Part shown: positions 6,602 through 15,500 of the stretch, piece after piece | How the letters are laid out: each line of letters opens with the position of its first letter | Position numbering within the stretch: position 1 is the first letter of the stretch | Virus record (IMG/VR): IMGVR_UViG_3300050343_000008 | Span: 1-35,152 of that record | Direction: 5' to 3' (one strand) | Source: a virus | DNA length: 35,152 bases | Position numbers and translations under genes: made by a program | Notes under the pieces: generated by a model | Databases searched by the model: none | What the model saw: only the letters and a program-made list of their open reading frames with translations | What the model was told of the DNA's origin: nothing

Positions 6602-7576
6602 ATGGCTACTCAAACTTATCCCGGTACGGTTGGCGGTGGAAGTATCGTCAACAAAACAGCAGCTGCTACTTTTATTCCAGAAATCTGGAGTGACGAAGTA
6701 ATTGCTGCATATCAGAAGAACCTGAAGATGGCTCCTCTGGTCAAGAAGCTTCCAATGACAGGCAAGAAGGGCGATGTAATTCACATCCCTAAGCCTATCC
6801 GTGGTGCTGCTTCTGCTAAGGTTGCTGACACTGCTGTCAACATCCAAGCAAACGTAGAAGGCGAATTGCAGATAACTGTTGATCGTCACTTCGAGTACTC
6901 ACGTTTCATCGAAGACATTGTAGAAGTACAGGCGCTTAACAGCCTCCGTCAGTTCTACACTGAAGACGCTGGTTATCAGTTGGCTCTTAAGGTTGACACT
7001 GACCTTATGAACGCTGGTACTGGTTTTGGTAACGGTACTCTTGACCTTGCTGCTCCTTCTGGTGCTGACTGGGTTAACAGCAACAGCTACTACTTTGACG
7101 CTGCTTCTGCTGGTGGTACTCCACTGACAGCCTTTGCTGCTTCAACTGTTGCTGCTGGTGATGTCTTCACTGACGCTGGCTTCCGTCAAGCTATCCAGTT
7201 GTTGGATGATGCTGATGTACCAATGGACGGACGTTGCATTATCGTTCCTCCAGTAGTACGTAACACCATCATGGGTACTGAGCGGTTCTCGTCTTCTGAC
7301 TTCGTATCAGGACAAACTGTTAACACCGGCCTTATCGGTAACTTGTATGGCGTAGATGTATACGTTTCATCCAACTGCCCAACACTTGAGGCTAATGTAC
7401 GTGGTTGTATCCTCATGCAGAAGGACGCTCTTGTCCACGCAGAGCAGATGGCTGTACGTTCACAGACTCAGTACAAGCAAGAGTACCTCTCAACGCTGTA
7501 CACTGCTGATTGCCTGTATGGTGTTCAGGTATACCGTCCAGAAGCTGGTCTGGTACTTGCTGTCCACGACGCGTAA
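6602..7576 (+). CDS. Major capsid protein (HK97-fold type)
   Basis: A 324-residue protein right after the scaffold, with a strong AGGAGA site 8 bases before the ATG. The sequence fits podovirus major capsid proteins: an N-terminal arm, FIPEIWSDEVIAAYQKNLKM near 24-43, GDVIHIPKPI, then FIEDIVEVQAL and QLALKVDTDLM, and a C-terminal TADCLYGVQVYRPEAGL. Length and order match HK97-fold coats of T7/P22-like phages. About 415 copies are expected in a T=7 head by family analogy. A hairpin follows its stop, which may let capsid mRNA accumulate separately from the tail-fibre mRNA. Confidence 0.93.
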   Translation: MATQTYPGTVGGGSIVNKTAAATFIPEIWSDEVIAAYQKNLKMAPLVKKLPMTGKKGDVIHIPKPIRGAASAKVADTAVNIQANVEGELQITVDRHFEYSRFIEDIVEVQALNSLRQFYTEDAGYQLALKVDTDLMNAGTGFGNGTLDLAAPSGADWVNSNSYYFDAASAGGTPLTAFAASTVAAGDVFTDAGFRQAIQLLDDADVPMDGRCIIVPPVVRNTIMGTERFSSSDFVSGQTVNTGLIGNLYGVDVYVSSNCPTLEANVRGCILMQKDALVHAEQMAVRSQTQYKQEYLSTLYTADCLYGVQVYRPEAGLVLAVHDA

Positions 7577-7583
7577 GTAGTTC

Positions 7584-7620
7584 TGAGGGGAAAGCTGGCA
7601 ACAGTTAGTACCCTCATTTT
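7584..7620 (+). terminator. Weak hairpin/terminator after the capsid gene
   Basis: TGAGGG (7584-7589) pairs with CCCTCA (7611-7616) and is followed by TTTTATTT. The loop contains a small CTG-GCAA-CAG hairpin with a GNRA-type tetraloop. The outer stem is only 6 bp with a long loop, so termination would be partial. It sits in the 87-base gap between capsid and tail fibre, a common place for a leaky terminator or mRNA-stabilising end. Confidence 0.45.
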
Positions 7621-7663
7621 ATTTCTTCAAAACCTACGACTACTTTACTGAGAGCAATAAGCC

Positions 7664-10600
7664 ATGACTGACTATACAAAGACTACTGACTTTACATCAA
7701 AAGATTCCTTACCGTCAGGCGACTCAGGTAAAATCATTCGAGGCGCTGAATTTGGAACAGAGTTTGACAACATTCAAACGGCAGTAAATTCCAAGTCAAA
7801 CATAGATAACCCCGCATTTACCGGCAACATTACAGTCACAGGCACTGTAGATGGCCGTGACATCGCCGCTGACGGCACCAAACTAGACACCATTGAAACT
7901 AGCGCAGACGTTACTGACACAGCTAACGTGACTGCTGCTGGCGCTGTAATGGACAGTGAGTTAACTGACATCACTGCTGTTAAGGCGTTAAACCAAGGTG
8001 TCGCTACTACCGATAGTCCTACATTCGCCGCTGTTACTTCTACAGGTAATGTTACTGTAGGCGGTACTGTAGACGGTCGAGATGTTGCCGCTGACGGTAC
8101 TAAGTTAGACACAGTAGAAACCAATGCAGACGTTACTGATACCGCTAACGTCACAGCCGCTGGCGCATTGATGGACTCAGAAGTCACTAACTTAGATCAA
8201 GTAAAAGCGTTTGATTCATCAGACTACGCTACAGCCGCACAAGGCACTACTGCTGACAATGCACTGCCTAAGACTGGCGGAGCTATGACTGGTGCAATTA
8301 CTACTAACAGCACCTTTGATGGACGTGACGTAGCTACAGACGGAACTAAGCTGGACGGTATTGAAGCCTCAGCAGACGTAACAGACACAACTAATGTTAC
8401 TGCCGCTGGTGCGTTGATGGACTCTGAGCTGACTAGTGAAGCCTCTGTCAAAGCATTAAACCAAGGCGTAGCTACTACTGACTCTCCAACCTTTGCAGGT
8501 GTTACTGCTAACGGTACTGTAGAGTTTGACGGACTGTCAGGTACAGGCGCTGTCACAGTCACAGACATCCTTGACCAAGACGATATGTCAGGTAACAGTG
8601 CTACGGCATTGGCTACTCAGCAGTCAATCAAGGCGTACGTAGACAGCCAAGTCGGTACAGTAGACACACTCGCTGAAGTCCTTGCTAATGGTAACGCTAC
8701 TGGTGGTACAGACATTGCGTTTGGTGACAATGACAAGGCACTCTTTGGTGCTGGCTCAGACCTACAGATTTATCACGATGGCGGTACATCAGTTATTGCC
8801 GACGTAGGCACTGGGTTTTTAGCTTTACGAGGCGATGGTAATGTTACGTTGCAAAATGCGGCGGGAACAGAAAACAAACTTGTTGCATCAAGCGATGGCG
8901 CAGTAACTCTTTACTACGACAATGCCGTCAAACTAGCCACAACCTCCACAGGCATCGACGTTAGTGGCACAGCCGCGATGGATGGTTTGACAATAGCAAC
9001 AGGTGCTACTGGTCTTATTACTACATATACAGGCTCTAGCTCTTCTAGACCTTTAAAAGTTAGCAATTACGATGGAGATTTTGCAGGCTCTGCTTATGCC
9101 ATTAATGCTGAGTCTTCAGGTGGTGAGATAGCACTACAAACAGCAACAAAAGACAGAATAAAAGTAGGTTCAGGCGGCGACATTAGCTTTTACGAAGACA
9201 CTGGCACGACTCCGAAGTTGTTCTGGGATGCTTCTGCGGAGTCTTTGGGTATTGGCACTAGCAGTCCAAACTCTAACGGCGGCTCAAACGCTACTGTATG
9301 CCACATACACAGCTCTGGCACAGGCGCATGGGCTGTAAATCATTACACTAACGGAACGACAGGCGCTCAAACATCAGACGGGTTTCTTACAGGAATTGTT
9401 GCAAGTGACGCTTATCTATTCAATTACGAAAGCGGCAACATTATTTTTGGCACGTCTAATGCTGAGGTTGCTCGCATCGACGCTAGCGGGAATGTTGGTA
9501 TTGGTACTAGCAGTCCGCAATCTAGCCAAAAATTACACATAGCTAATACATCTGGTAACTGTGAAATGACACTACAGTCGTCAGACTCTGGTGTTGCTTC
9601 ATTATTGTTTGGAGACGCTACGGACTTTAGTAGAGGCAAAGTAACTTACGACAACTCAAACGACTCAATGGCCTTCCAAGTTAACAACTTGCAAGAAGCC
9701 ATGCGCATCGACTCTAGCGGGAATGTTGGAATCGGCACTAGCAATCCAAGTTCTCCTTTGCATATAAGCAATTCTGGAAATTCTGTTCAGTTAAGAATGC
9801 AAAGAGACGCTAGTAACTACTGGGGCTTTCAGCTTACAGGCGGCAACCTAAACTTCCAAGATATTGGCAGTAGTACAACACCGCTTTCTATCGACTCTAG
9901 CGGCAACCTTGCCATAAATCGTTCGTCAGCGGCGGCTAAACTAGACGTTAACTTAGGTGCTTCAGGTGATATTGCTATATTTCGTGGCAGTGATTCTGAC
10001 ACCTTTACAATTGATAGCGATGGAAGCGGTATTAATTTAGACACCAGAAACACTACGACTGGCCTGACGTTTCAAATGCAGGGCGCTAACAAGATGAGGC
10101 TAGACTCTAGCGGCAACTTACTGGTTGGTACTACTGATACAGACACACAGAATAACAATGCAGGTTCTACGGCAGATAACGGCTTTGCTTACAACATAGG
10201 CTCAGGCGGTTATTTAAATGTAGCTAGATATGGCGGAACGGTTGCTTATTTTAATAGAACAAGCACAGACGGAGCTATTGCAGACTTCCGCAAAGACGGC
10301 GCCACAGTCGGTAGTATCAGAAGCCAAAGTGGTTTAGTTACAGATATTATTTTAGACCCACGTTCAAACAACTATGCAACAGGACATGGCATAGGCGGCA
10401 CCCAAGTAAGCGGTGTTCCAAAGATTATTCCTAGAGACGGCTCTGGAAGTGCTTTAGATGGTGGAGTCGATTTAGGGCATTCCAATAACCGCTTCAAAGA
10501 CCTTTTCCTGTCAAACAAAGTACATCTTCAGTATCCCGGCAACAGCTACTACGGAAGAGTACAAATAGACTCAAGCAATAACTTAATTTTTGGTGCAGGA

Positions 10601-11068
10601 GCAAATGGCGCAGAACGCATGCGCATCCTTTCAACAGGCGGCATCACATTTAACGGTGATACTGCTCAGGCCAATGCGCTGGATGACTATGAAGAAGGGA
10701 CGTTTACAGTAACATTTGCAAGCGGTGTAACTTCTCCTACTTATGTTATTCAAGATGGTTCATATGTAAAAATTGGCAAGTTAGTAACTTTCCAAATAAG
10801 AATAGAATTGTCCGCAGGAACAGCAAATGGTTCGCATATAAAAATAGGCGGATTACCTTTTACATCTACAAGTGCGTCTAGCTATGGCGGAGCATTTTTT
10901 AACTATTCTCAAGGATTTATAACCGACATAGGCGCTAGAACTATGCACATTGGCGCCAGTGCGACATTAATTTCATTCTATAAAACTGATGGAGGGCAGT
11001 TAGCAGGAACAGAAGTTGACGACCTTACTTCAACGCTTTTAATAAATGGACAATACGAAGTATCTTAA
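7664..11068 (+). CDS. Tail fibre protein, repeat-rich
   Basis: An 1134-residue receptor-binding-type fibre. Residues 1-60 form a conserved N-terminal attachment region. Three related copies of a VDGRD-AADGTKLD...ADVTDTANVTAAGALMDSE module start near residues 62, 136 and 218. The centre (about 525-830) contains recurring SSGNVGIGTSSP-type beta motifs, as in trimeric beta-helical fibres. The end (from about 1005, LDDYEEGTFTVTF) is a domain common at fibre C-termini in marine phages. No S74 autoprotease is seen. The duplicated modules suggest growth by recombination. Host specificity probably lies in the central and C-terminal regions. Confidence 0.88.
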   Translation: MTDYTKTTDFTSKDSLPSGDSGKIIRGAEFGTEFDNIQTAVNSKSNIDNPAFTGNITVTGTVDGRDIAADGTKLDTIETSADVTDTANVTAAGAVMDSELTDITAVKALNQGVATTDSPTFAAVTSTGNVTVGGTVDGRDVAADGTKLDTVETNADVTDTANVTAAGALMDSEVTNLDQVKAFDSSDYATAAQGTTADNALPKTGGAMTGAITTNSTFDGRDVATDGTKLDGIEASADVTDTTNVTAAGALMDSELTSEASVKALNQGVATTDSPTFAGVTANGTVEFDGLSGTGAVTVTDILDQDDMSGNSATALATQQSIKAYVDSQVGTVDTLAEVLANGNATGGTDIAFGDNDKALFGAGSDLQIYHDGGTSVIADVGTGFLALRGDGNVTLQNAAGTENKLVASSDGAVTLYYDNAVKLATTSTGIDVSGTAAMDGLTIATGATGLITTYTGSSSSRPLKVSNYDGDFAGSAYAINAESSGGEIALQTATKDRIKVGSGGDISFYEDTGTTPKLFWDASAESLGIGTSSPNSNGGSNATVCHIHSSGTGAWAVNHYTNGTTGAQTSDGFLTGIVASDAYLFNYESGNIIFGTSNAEVARIDASGNVGIGTSSPQSSQKLHIANTSGNCEMTLQSSDSGVASLLFGDATDFSRGKVTYDNSNDSMAFQVNNLQEAMRIDSSGNVGIGTSNPSSPLHISNSGNSVQLRMQRDASNYWGFQLTGGNLNFQDIGSSTTPLSIDSSGNLAINRSSAAAKLDVNLGASGDIAIFRGSDSDTFTIDSDGSGINLDTRNTTTGLTFQMQGANKMRLDSSGNLLVGTTDTDTQNNNAGSTADNGFAYNIGSGGYLNVARYGGTVAYFNRTSTDGAIADFRKDGATVGSIRSQSGLVTDIILDPRSNNYATGHGIGGTQVSGVPKIIPRDGSGSALDGGVDLGHSNNRFKDLFLSNKVHLQYPGNSYYGRVQIDSSNNLIFGAGANGAERMRILSTGGITFNGDTAQANALDDYEEGTFTVTFASGVTSPTYVIQDGSYVKIGKLVTFQIRIELSAGTANGSHIKIGGLPFTSTSASSYGGAFFNYSQGFITDIGARTMHIGASATLISFYKTDGGQLAGTEVDDLTSTLLINGQYEVS
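7847..8520 (+). repeat. Three related coding repeats in the tail-fibre gene
   Basis: Modules beginning VDGRDIAADGTKLD, VDGRDVAADGTKLD and FDGRDVATDGTKLD (residues about 62, 136 and 218) are each followed by ADVTDT-NVTAAGA-MDSE. The first and third continue into ALNQGVATTDSPTFA, while the second has a different linker (DSSDYATAAQG). This is a coding duplication, not a mobile element. The DNA has diverged at many third positions, so the duplications are not very recent. Confidence 0.8.
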
Positions 11069-11071
11069 TTA

Positions 11072-11091
11072 TCTCAAGTGGACTCTTGAGA
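11072..11091 (+). other. mRNA hairpin after the tail-fibre stop
   Basis: TCTCAAG and CTTGAGA form a perfect 7-bp stem around a 6-base loop, 3 bases after the tail-fibre stop codon. No T-run follows, so it is not a classical terminator. It could mark an mRNA processing or stability point before the next ATG at 11111. Confidence 0.5.
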
Positions 11092-11110
11092 CGGACTAAA
11101 GGAAAAGACA

Positions 11111-11338
11111 ATGGCATTAACTAAAGAAGTAACAGCAGACAAAATCGAAGTAGTTACAGGCTATGACGAGGACGGCAACGCCATTACCTCTGTTCAAGTA
11201 CGTACTGCTACTCGTGTACTAGAGGACGGCGCTGTAATTTCACAGTCGTATCACCGTCATGTAATTCAATCAGGTGACGACTACTCAGCTGAACCCGCTA
11301 ACGTACAGGCTATTTGTGTAGCCGCATTTGGAGACTAA
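11111..11338 (+). CDS. Small conserved phage protein (75 aa)
   Basis: A 75-residue beta-rich protein (ALTKEVTADKIEVVTGYDED, then SVQVRTATRVLEDGAVISQSYHRHVI). It has a good AAAGGAAA ribosome site and is followed 3 bases later by another small gene. Similar proteins commonly follow tail fibres in marine phages, from memory. No membrane segment, signal or catalytic motif is present. It may be a fibre-associated or accessory protein, but this is only positional. Confidence 0.75.
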   Translation: MALTKEVTADKIEVVTGYDEDGNAITSVQVRTATRVLEDGAVISQSYHRHVIQSGDDYSAEPANVQAICVAAFGD

Positions 11339-11341
11339 CTA

Positions 11342-11671
11342 ATGACTACATGGACTATTGCAACACTTGAGCGTGACATCCAGCCAGCAGACATGGACGG
11401 CGCAGTAGTCGTTGCACACTGGCGGGCTATTGATTCAGAAACTGTAGGCGAGGGTGACGACGCTGTTACTTATTCTGCAACCTCTTACGGTACTGTAGGC
11501 TTTACACCAGACCCTACAGCACCTGACTACATTGCCTATGCTGACTTAACTGAGGCTGATGTCTTAGGTTGGGTATGGGAGTCTGTAGACAAGGACGCTA
11601 CTGAAGAGTCACTAGCGGCTAAGATCGAAGCAGAGAAGAACCCTGTCACTGCTGACGGCGTACCTTGGTAA
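11342..11671 (+). CDS. Conserved phage protein, DUF7936-like (109 aa)
   Basis: A 109-residue acidic protein: TTWTIATLERDIQPADMDGA, then VVVAHWRAIDSETVGEGDDA, and a C-terminal LTEADVLGWVWESVDKDATE. The pattern of a Trp-rich start, an AHWRA strand and ADVLGWVW resembles an uncharacterised family frequent beside tail-fibre genes in marine phages (DUF7936-like; name from memory). No enzymatic residues are recognised. The gene starts 3 bases after the previous stop and belongs to the same transcript. It is probably a tail-fibre accessory or minor virion protein. Confidence 0.75.
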   Translation: MTTWTIATLERDIQPADMDGAVVVAHWRAIDSETVGEGDDAVTYSATSYGTVGFTPDPTAPDYIAYADLTEADVLGWVWESVDKDATEESLAAKIEAEKNPVTADGVPW

Positions 11672-11691
11672 ACCAATAAAAGGAAGTCGGT

Positions 11692-11889
11692 ATGAATTCT
11701 GTAGATGACGCATTAGCACGTTTAGACAAGCATGAGGCTGAGTGTGCCTTACGGTATCAGATGATCCAGTTACAGCTTGATGAGCATAACAGACGCTTTG
11801 ATAGGCTGGAGAAGATGATGCAGGGTGGGTTTGCGTCTATCTCTGTAATCATAGTTGTTGCTGTTGCTATCTTAGAGTTTGCTAGGTAG
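11692..11889 (+). CDS. Small single-span membrane protein, lysis cluster
   Basis: A 65-residue protein: a charged helical N-terminus (DDALARLDKHEAECALRYQM and EHNRRFDRLEKMMQ, likely coiled coil) followed by one membrane segment (about 48-63, ISVIIVVAVAILEF) and a short basic end. It has an AGGAAG ribosome site. It lies 2 bases before another membrane protein and 350 bases before a holin-like gene, which points to lysis or membrane control. It could be a second holin, an antiholin or an inner-membrane spanin subunit; the sequence does not decide. Confidence 0.75.
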   Translation: MNSVDDALARLDKHEAECALRYQMIQLQLDEHNRRFDRLEKMMQGGFASISVIIVVAVAILEFAR

Positions 11890-11891
11890 CT

Positions 11892-12239
11892 ATGGATATT
11901 AATGAGTCAACAAATGTGACTATACCTATTCGTAACTTGATCGCTATGGTTGCGGCTACGTCTATTGCCACTATGGCTTATTTTAGTATGCAGGAACGTC
12001 TTAATACTATTGAGCATTCTTTTGACAAGTCACAACTGGAAATAGAGCGTAACACTGAGTTTCGTATTCTATGGCCTCGTGGAGAGCTTGGGTCTTTACC
12101 TGCTGACGCTCGACAAGACATGATGATTGAAAGTATTCAGATTGATGTTATTGGCTTACGTCAGATAGAAGAAGAGGTTCACGAGTTAACAATTCGTATT
12201 GGAACTATCGAAGCTCTCTGGGATCAGGATACAGAATGA
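11892..12239 (+). CDS. Membrane-anchored coiled-coil protein
   Basis: A 115-residue protein with one N-terminal membrane segment (about 14-31, IRNLIAMVAATSIATMAYF) and a charged, helical outer domain ending VHELTIRIGTIEALWDQDTE. The inner-anchor plus periplasmic coiled-coil layout is what an inner-membrane spanin would show, but no partner outer-membrane lipoprotein gene was found, and the segment NTEFRILWPRGELGSLPADA is a conserved phage block of unknown meaning. The stop overlaps the holin start by 4 bases (ATGA), so translation is coupled. Confidence 0.75.
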   Translation: MDINESTNVTIPIRNLIAMVAATSIATMAYFSMQERLNTIEHSFDKSQLEIERNTEFRILWPRGELGSLPADARQDMMIESIQIDVIGLRQIEEEVHELTIRIGTIEALWDQDTE

Positions 12240-12580
12240 TACAACAGCTTATTGGACCTATTGTTAATCTTGTTGGTGGGCATCTTCAGCGCAAGTCAGA
12301 AGAGAAGAAGGCTGTCCATGAGCGTAAGATGGTAGCTATACAGCAGGACGCTAACTGGGAAAACATACATGCAAACAATGCGGCTAACTCATGGAAAGAC
12401 GAGTGGTTTACAATTTTGTTTTCAGTGCCTTGCATTCTTGCATTCTTCCCTAGCATGGTTCCTGTAGTAATGTCCGGCTTTGAAGCATTAGATTCTATGC
12501 CTGAGTGGTACAAAGGTTTCTTGGGTGCTGCTGTTGCGGCATCGTTTGGTCTTCGCGGCCTAGCTAACTGGAAGAAGTGA
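12236..12580 (+). CDS. Holin, 3-helix GTA-type
   Basis: A 114-residue protein. The first 50 residues are charged and helical with an amphipathic start (MIQQLIGPIVNLVGG). WKDEWFTILFSVPCILAFFP then begins a hydrophobic hairpin (about 57-78), and a further hydrophobic stretch (WYKGFLGAAVAASFGLRGLA, about 91-110) follows. The W-x-DEW...P...WY layout matches the 3-transmembrane holin superfamily of gene transfer agents and phages. It would open the inner membrane to release the cytoplasmic M15 peptidase. It is coupled upstream by ATGA and followed by the large collagen-like gene 1 base after its stop. Confidence 0.82.
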   Translation: MIQQLIGPIVNLVGGHLQRKSEEKKAVHERKMVAIQQDANWENIHANNAANSWKDEWFTILFSVPCILAFFPSMVPVVMSGFEALDSMPEWYKGFLGAAVAASFGLRGLANWKK

Positions 12581-12581
12581 T

Positions 12582-15500
12582 ATGGCGGCTCCAAGATACG
12601 GTGACATTTTAGAAATAAACGGGCAACTTGTTGAGTTTACTCCTGTTGGGTATATGCCTGTAAGTCCCAAAAGGGCTGAAGGAATGTTGACTAAACCAGC
12701 TCCTACTACTAAAGCTACTACGCCCACTGGCACGCCTACTACTGATCCCACTAAAGCTCCTGCTGGAGAGACTGGTGGTTTTGATCCTAATGGTGGACCT
12801 ACAGGTGGCGTAACAGAAGAGACTGGCACTGATGCTCCTGCTCCTGCTCCTGAGACTGGCGGCGTTAAGCCTATGCGGGACGTTAAAGGTGACGAGCCAG
12901 TAGAAACACCTTCTGAAATGACGTTTACATTCTTTGAGGGTGCAGAGCGTGGCGATGCTAGTCCAACTTCTTTGTATGGAAGTAGAGAAGCAGAGCAAGT
13001 AACTGAAGCAGAGCTACGCGCGTACTTTGAAGGCGACACTGTAAACAGATTACCAGAAGTCTTTGGTACGTTTGACAACTACCTTGCCTATATGACTGAG
13101 CGTGAACAGCTTATACAGGCTGGTGATTACGACGTAGGTAACTGGGACGAGTACACAGGATCGCTAACAGAAGACGATCTAATGATCCTTGAAGGTGAGG
13201 ATCTGACTCAGTACGGTGACGATGCCTCATCTACCTACGAAGAGTTGTATGGAGAGCGTACACAAAATCAATCTGCCGCATATAACAACTGGGTTAACTC
13301 TGAAGCTAACCAAGCATTGCTAGAGAAGTATGGTGTTAACGATACGGTCTATAGCGAAACAGGTGATAAGTTTCAATGGAACGGTTCGGCCTATGTAAAG
13401 ACTGTTAACGAAGATCATGCTGGATTAACTGACTACGTTAAGATGGCTATGGTCGTGGCTTTAACAGCAGGTACAGGAGCCGCAGTGTCCGCAGTAGCTC
13501 CAGCTTTAGGAACTGTGGGATCTGCTACTTTAAGCAATGCAATTACACAGGCAATTACTACAGGCAGTATCGACCCAGATCAATTATTGCAAACAGCCGC
13601 TACGGCAGGACTAGGGCAGGCGCTTAGTCAGGTTATGTCGCCTGAAGTTCTTAAGCAGTTAAATGACAAGCTAGGCTTTGACATTACTGCTGTAACGGGC
13701 ATAGAAGAAGTAGACAATGTTTTAAACGCTATGGGCATGACTGCGATACGCCAAGGAGTGTTTGAAGGCAGTCTAGACATGGATCAAATAGTGGCGTCTG
13801 GTTTAATGACCGGCGCACAAGAGCTTGCTAATTTTATAATGGGTCCAATTCAAGACGCTATAAAAGCAGGCCAGCCTGTAACAGAAGAACAACGATTGGA
13901 AGCATTGCGATTAGGGCAGTCAGTTGGCGCAGACGCTGAAGAACAAGTTCTAAGAAACATGGAAAACACTGTTAACGAAGCTCTTGCAACGCAACAGTCA
14001 GAAGCAATGACTAAGTCTCTCAATGCTATGCAAAGCAGTCTTCAAACAATTTTTGAAGAGGTTTATTCTGTAGACACTACAAATATTACCGGCCCTTCTC
14101 TTGAAGATTTTATGGCTAATTCTGTAGACGACGCCGACTCAGAATTGGCAGATACGACAACAGATCTTCAAGCAGATACAACAGAAGTTGGCGCAGAAGA
14201 TCCTGGCATACAGCCCATAAGATACCCAGAAGATGAAGTAAGGGTAATTAATGGTGTTGTTTACTCAAGAAATCCTGATGGTTCTTTGGGAGAAATTATT
14301 AACATAGAATCACGTCCCGAAAACATGACGCCTTATGAATACGGACAACAAGTAATAGACCAAGTAATTAATCCAGCCACAATGTATGCCGACACAGCCG
14401 GACCTAATGGATATAACATAAATGGGTTTGTGATTGAGGAGCTTTACAACGAGTTAGGAGAAGCAGGTCTTACTGATTTACTTCAACAAAACAACCTTCT
14501 TCTTGCTCAAACTGAAGGAGGGTCTTTTATTGTTATTGATGGTCAAACGGGTGGCATAGCCACCAACATTAACATTACTGACTTACAAGAAGCAGGGTCC
14601 CGAAAGATTGCTGACATTTCTACTCCTGAAGCTCAAGAAGAACTAATCAGAGAAACTGAAACTATATTAGCTGATGTTGTTGAGCTAGCAACTCCGGGAT
14701 ATGAAGAGTTAGGAGAAGGTCCAGACACCCCTTTAGATTTAGACATAGAAGTAGATCCTGTTAATTACGAGTTTGAACCAGAGGTAGTTCCAGAGCCACC
14801 GCCTGAGCCAGAGCCTGTAGAGCCTCCTACGCCTACAGAGCAACCCACACCAGATGATGGTCAAGCTGGAGCAACTCCTCCGCCTACTCCTGCGCCTACA
14901 GATACAGAAAACCCAATTACAACTGGTATGTTCCCTGAGTACTTTCCAGAGCCTGCTCCAGCACCAGCACCAGCACCAGCTCCAGCACCAGCACCAGCTC
15001 CTGCACCAGCTCCTGCACCAGCTCCTACTAATGGACGTGATGGTGTAGATGGTACTCCGGGTCAAGACGGAGCTGACGGAGCTGACGGAGCTGATGGAGC
15101 TGATGGGGCTGATGGAGCTGATGGGGCTGATGGGGCTGATGGGGCTGATGGGGCTGATGGGGCTGATGGGGCTGATGGGGCTGACGGTGTAGATGGCGAA
15201 CGCGGAGAACCCGGAAGGGACGCAGACCCAGAAGCAATTCGGGGCGTTGTTGAAAGCGTTTTAGAAAATACTCCTTTTGCTACACCCGAAGAAGTAGCTG
15301 AAGCGGTTGCTAGCGCAGGATACGCAACTCCAGCAGATATTGGAACTGCTCTTGCACAAGCAGGCTTTGCTACACCAGAGGATATTACTAGGGCCGTTGC
15401 TAGCGCAGGGTTTACTACGCCAGAAGACGTAGCTAGTGCGTTAGCGAACGCAGGCTATGTAACCCCTGAGCAACTGGGTAGTGCATTAGCGGCATCAGGT

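Noticed and set aside
7774-8568. Long minus-strand open frames of 137 and 114 residues
   Set aside because: Antisense to the repeated tail-fibre modules; their similarity to one another simply mirrors the fibre repeats.
12560-13078. A 172-residue minus-strand open frame
   Set aside because: Antisense to the Pro/Thr-rich start of the collagen-like gene; low-complexity Gly/Val/Pro composition is a shadow.
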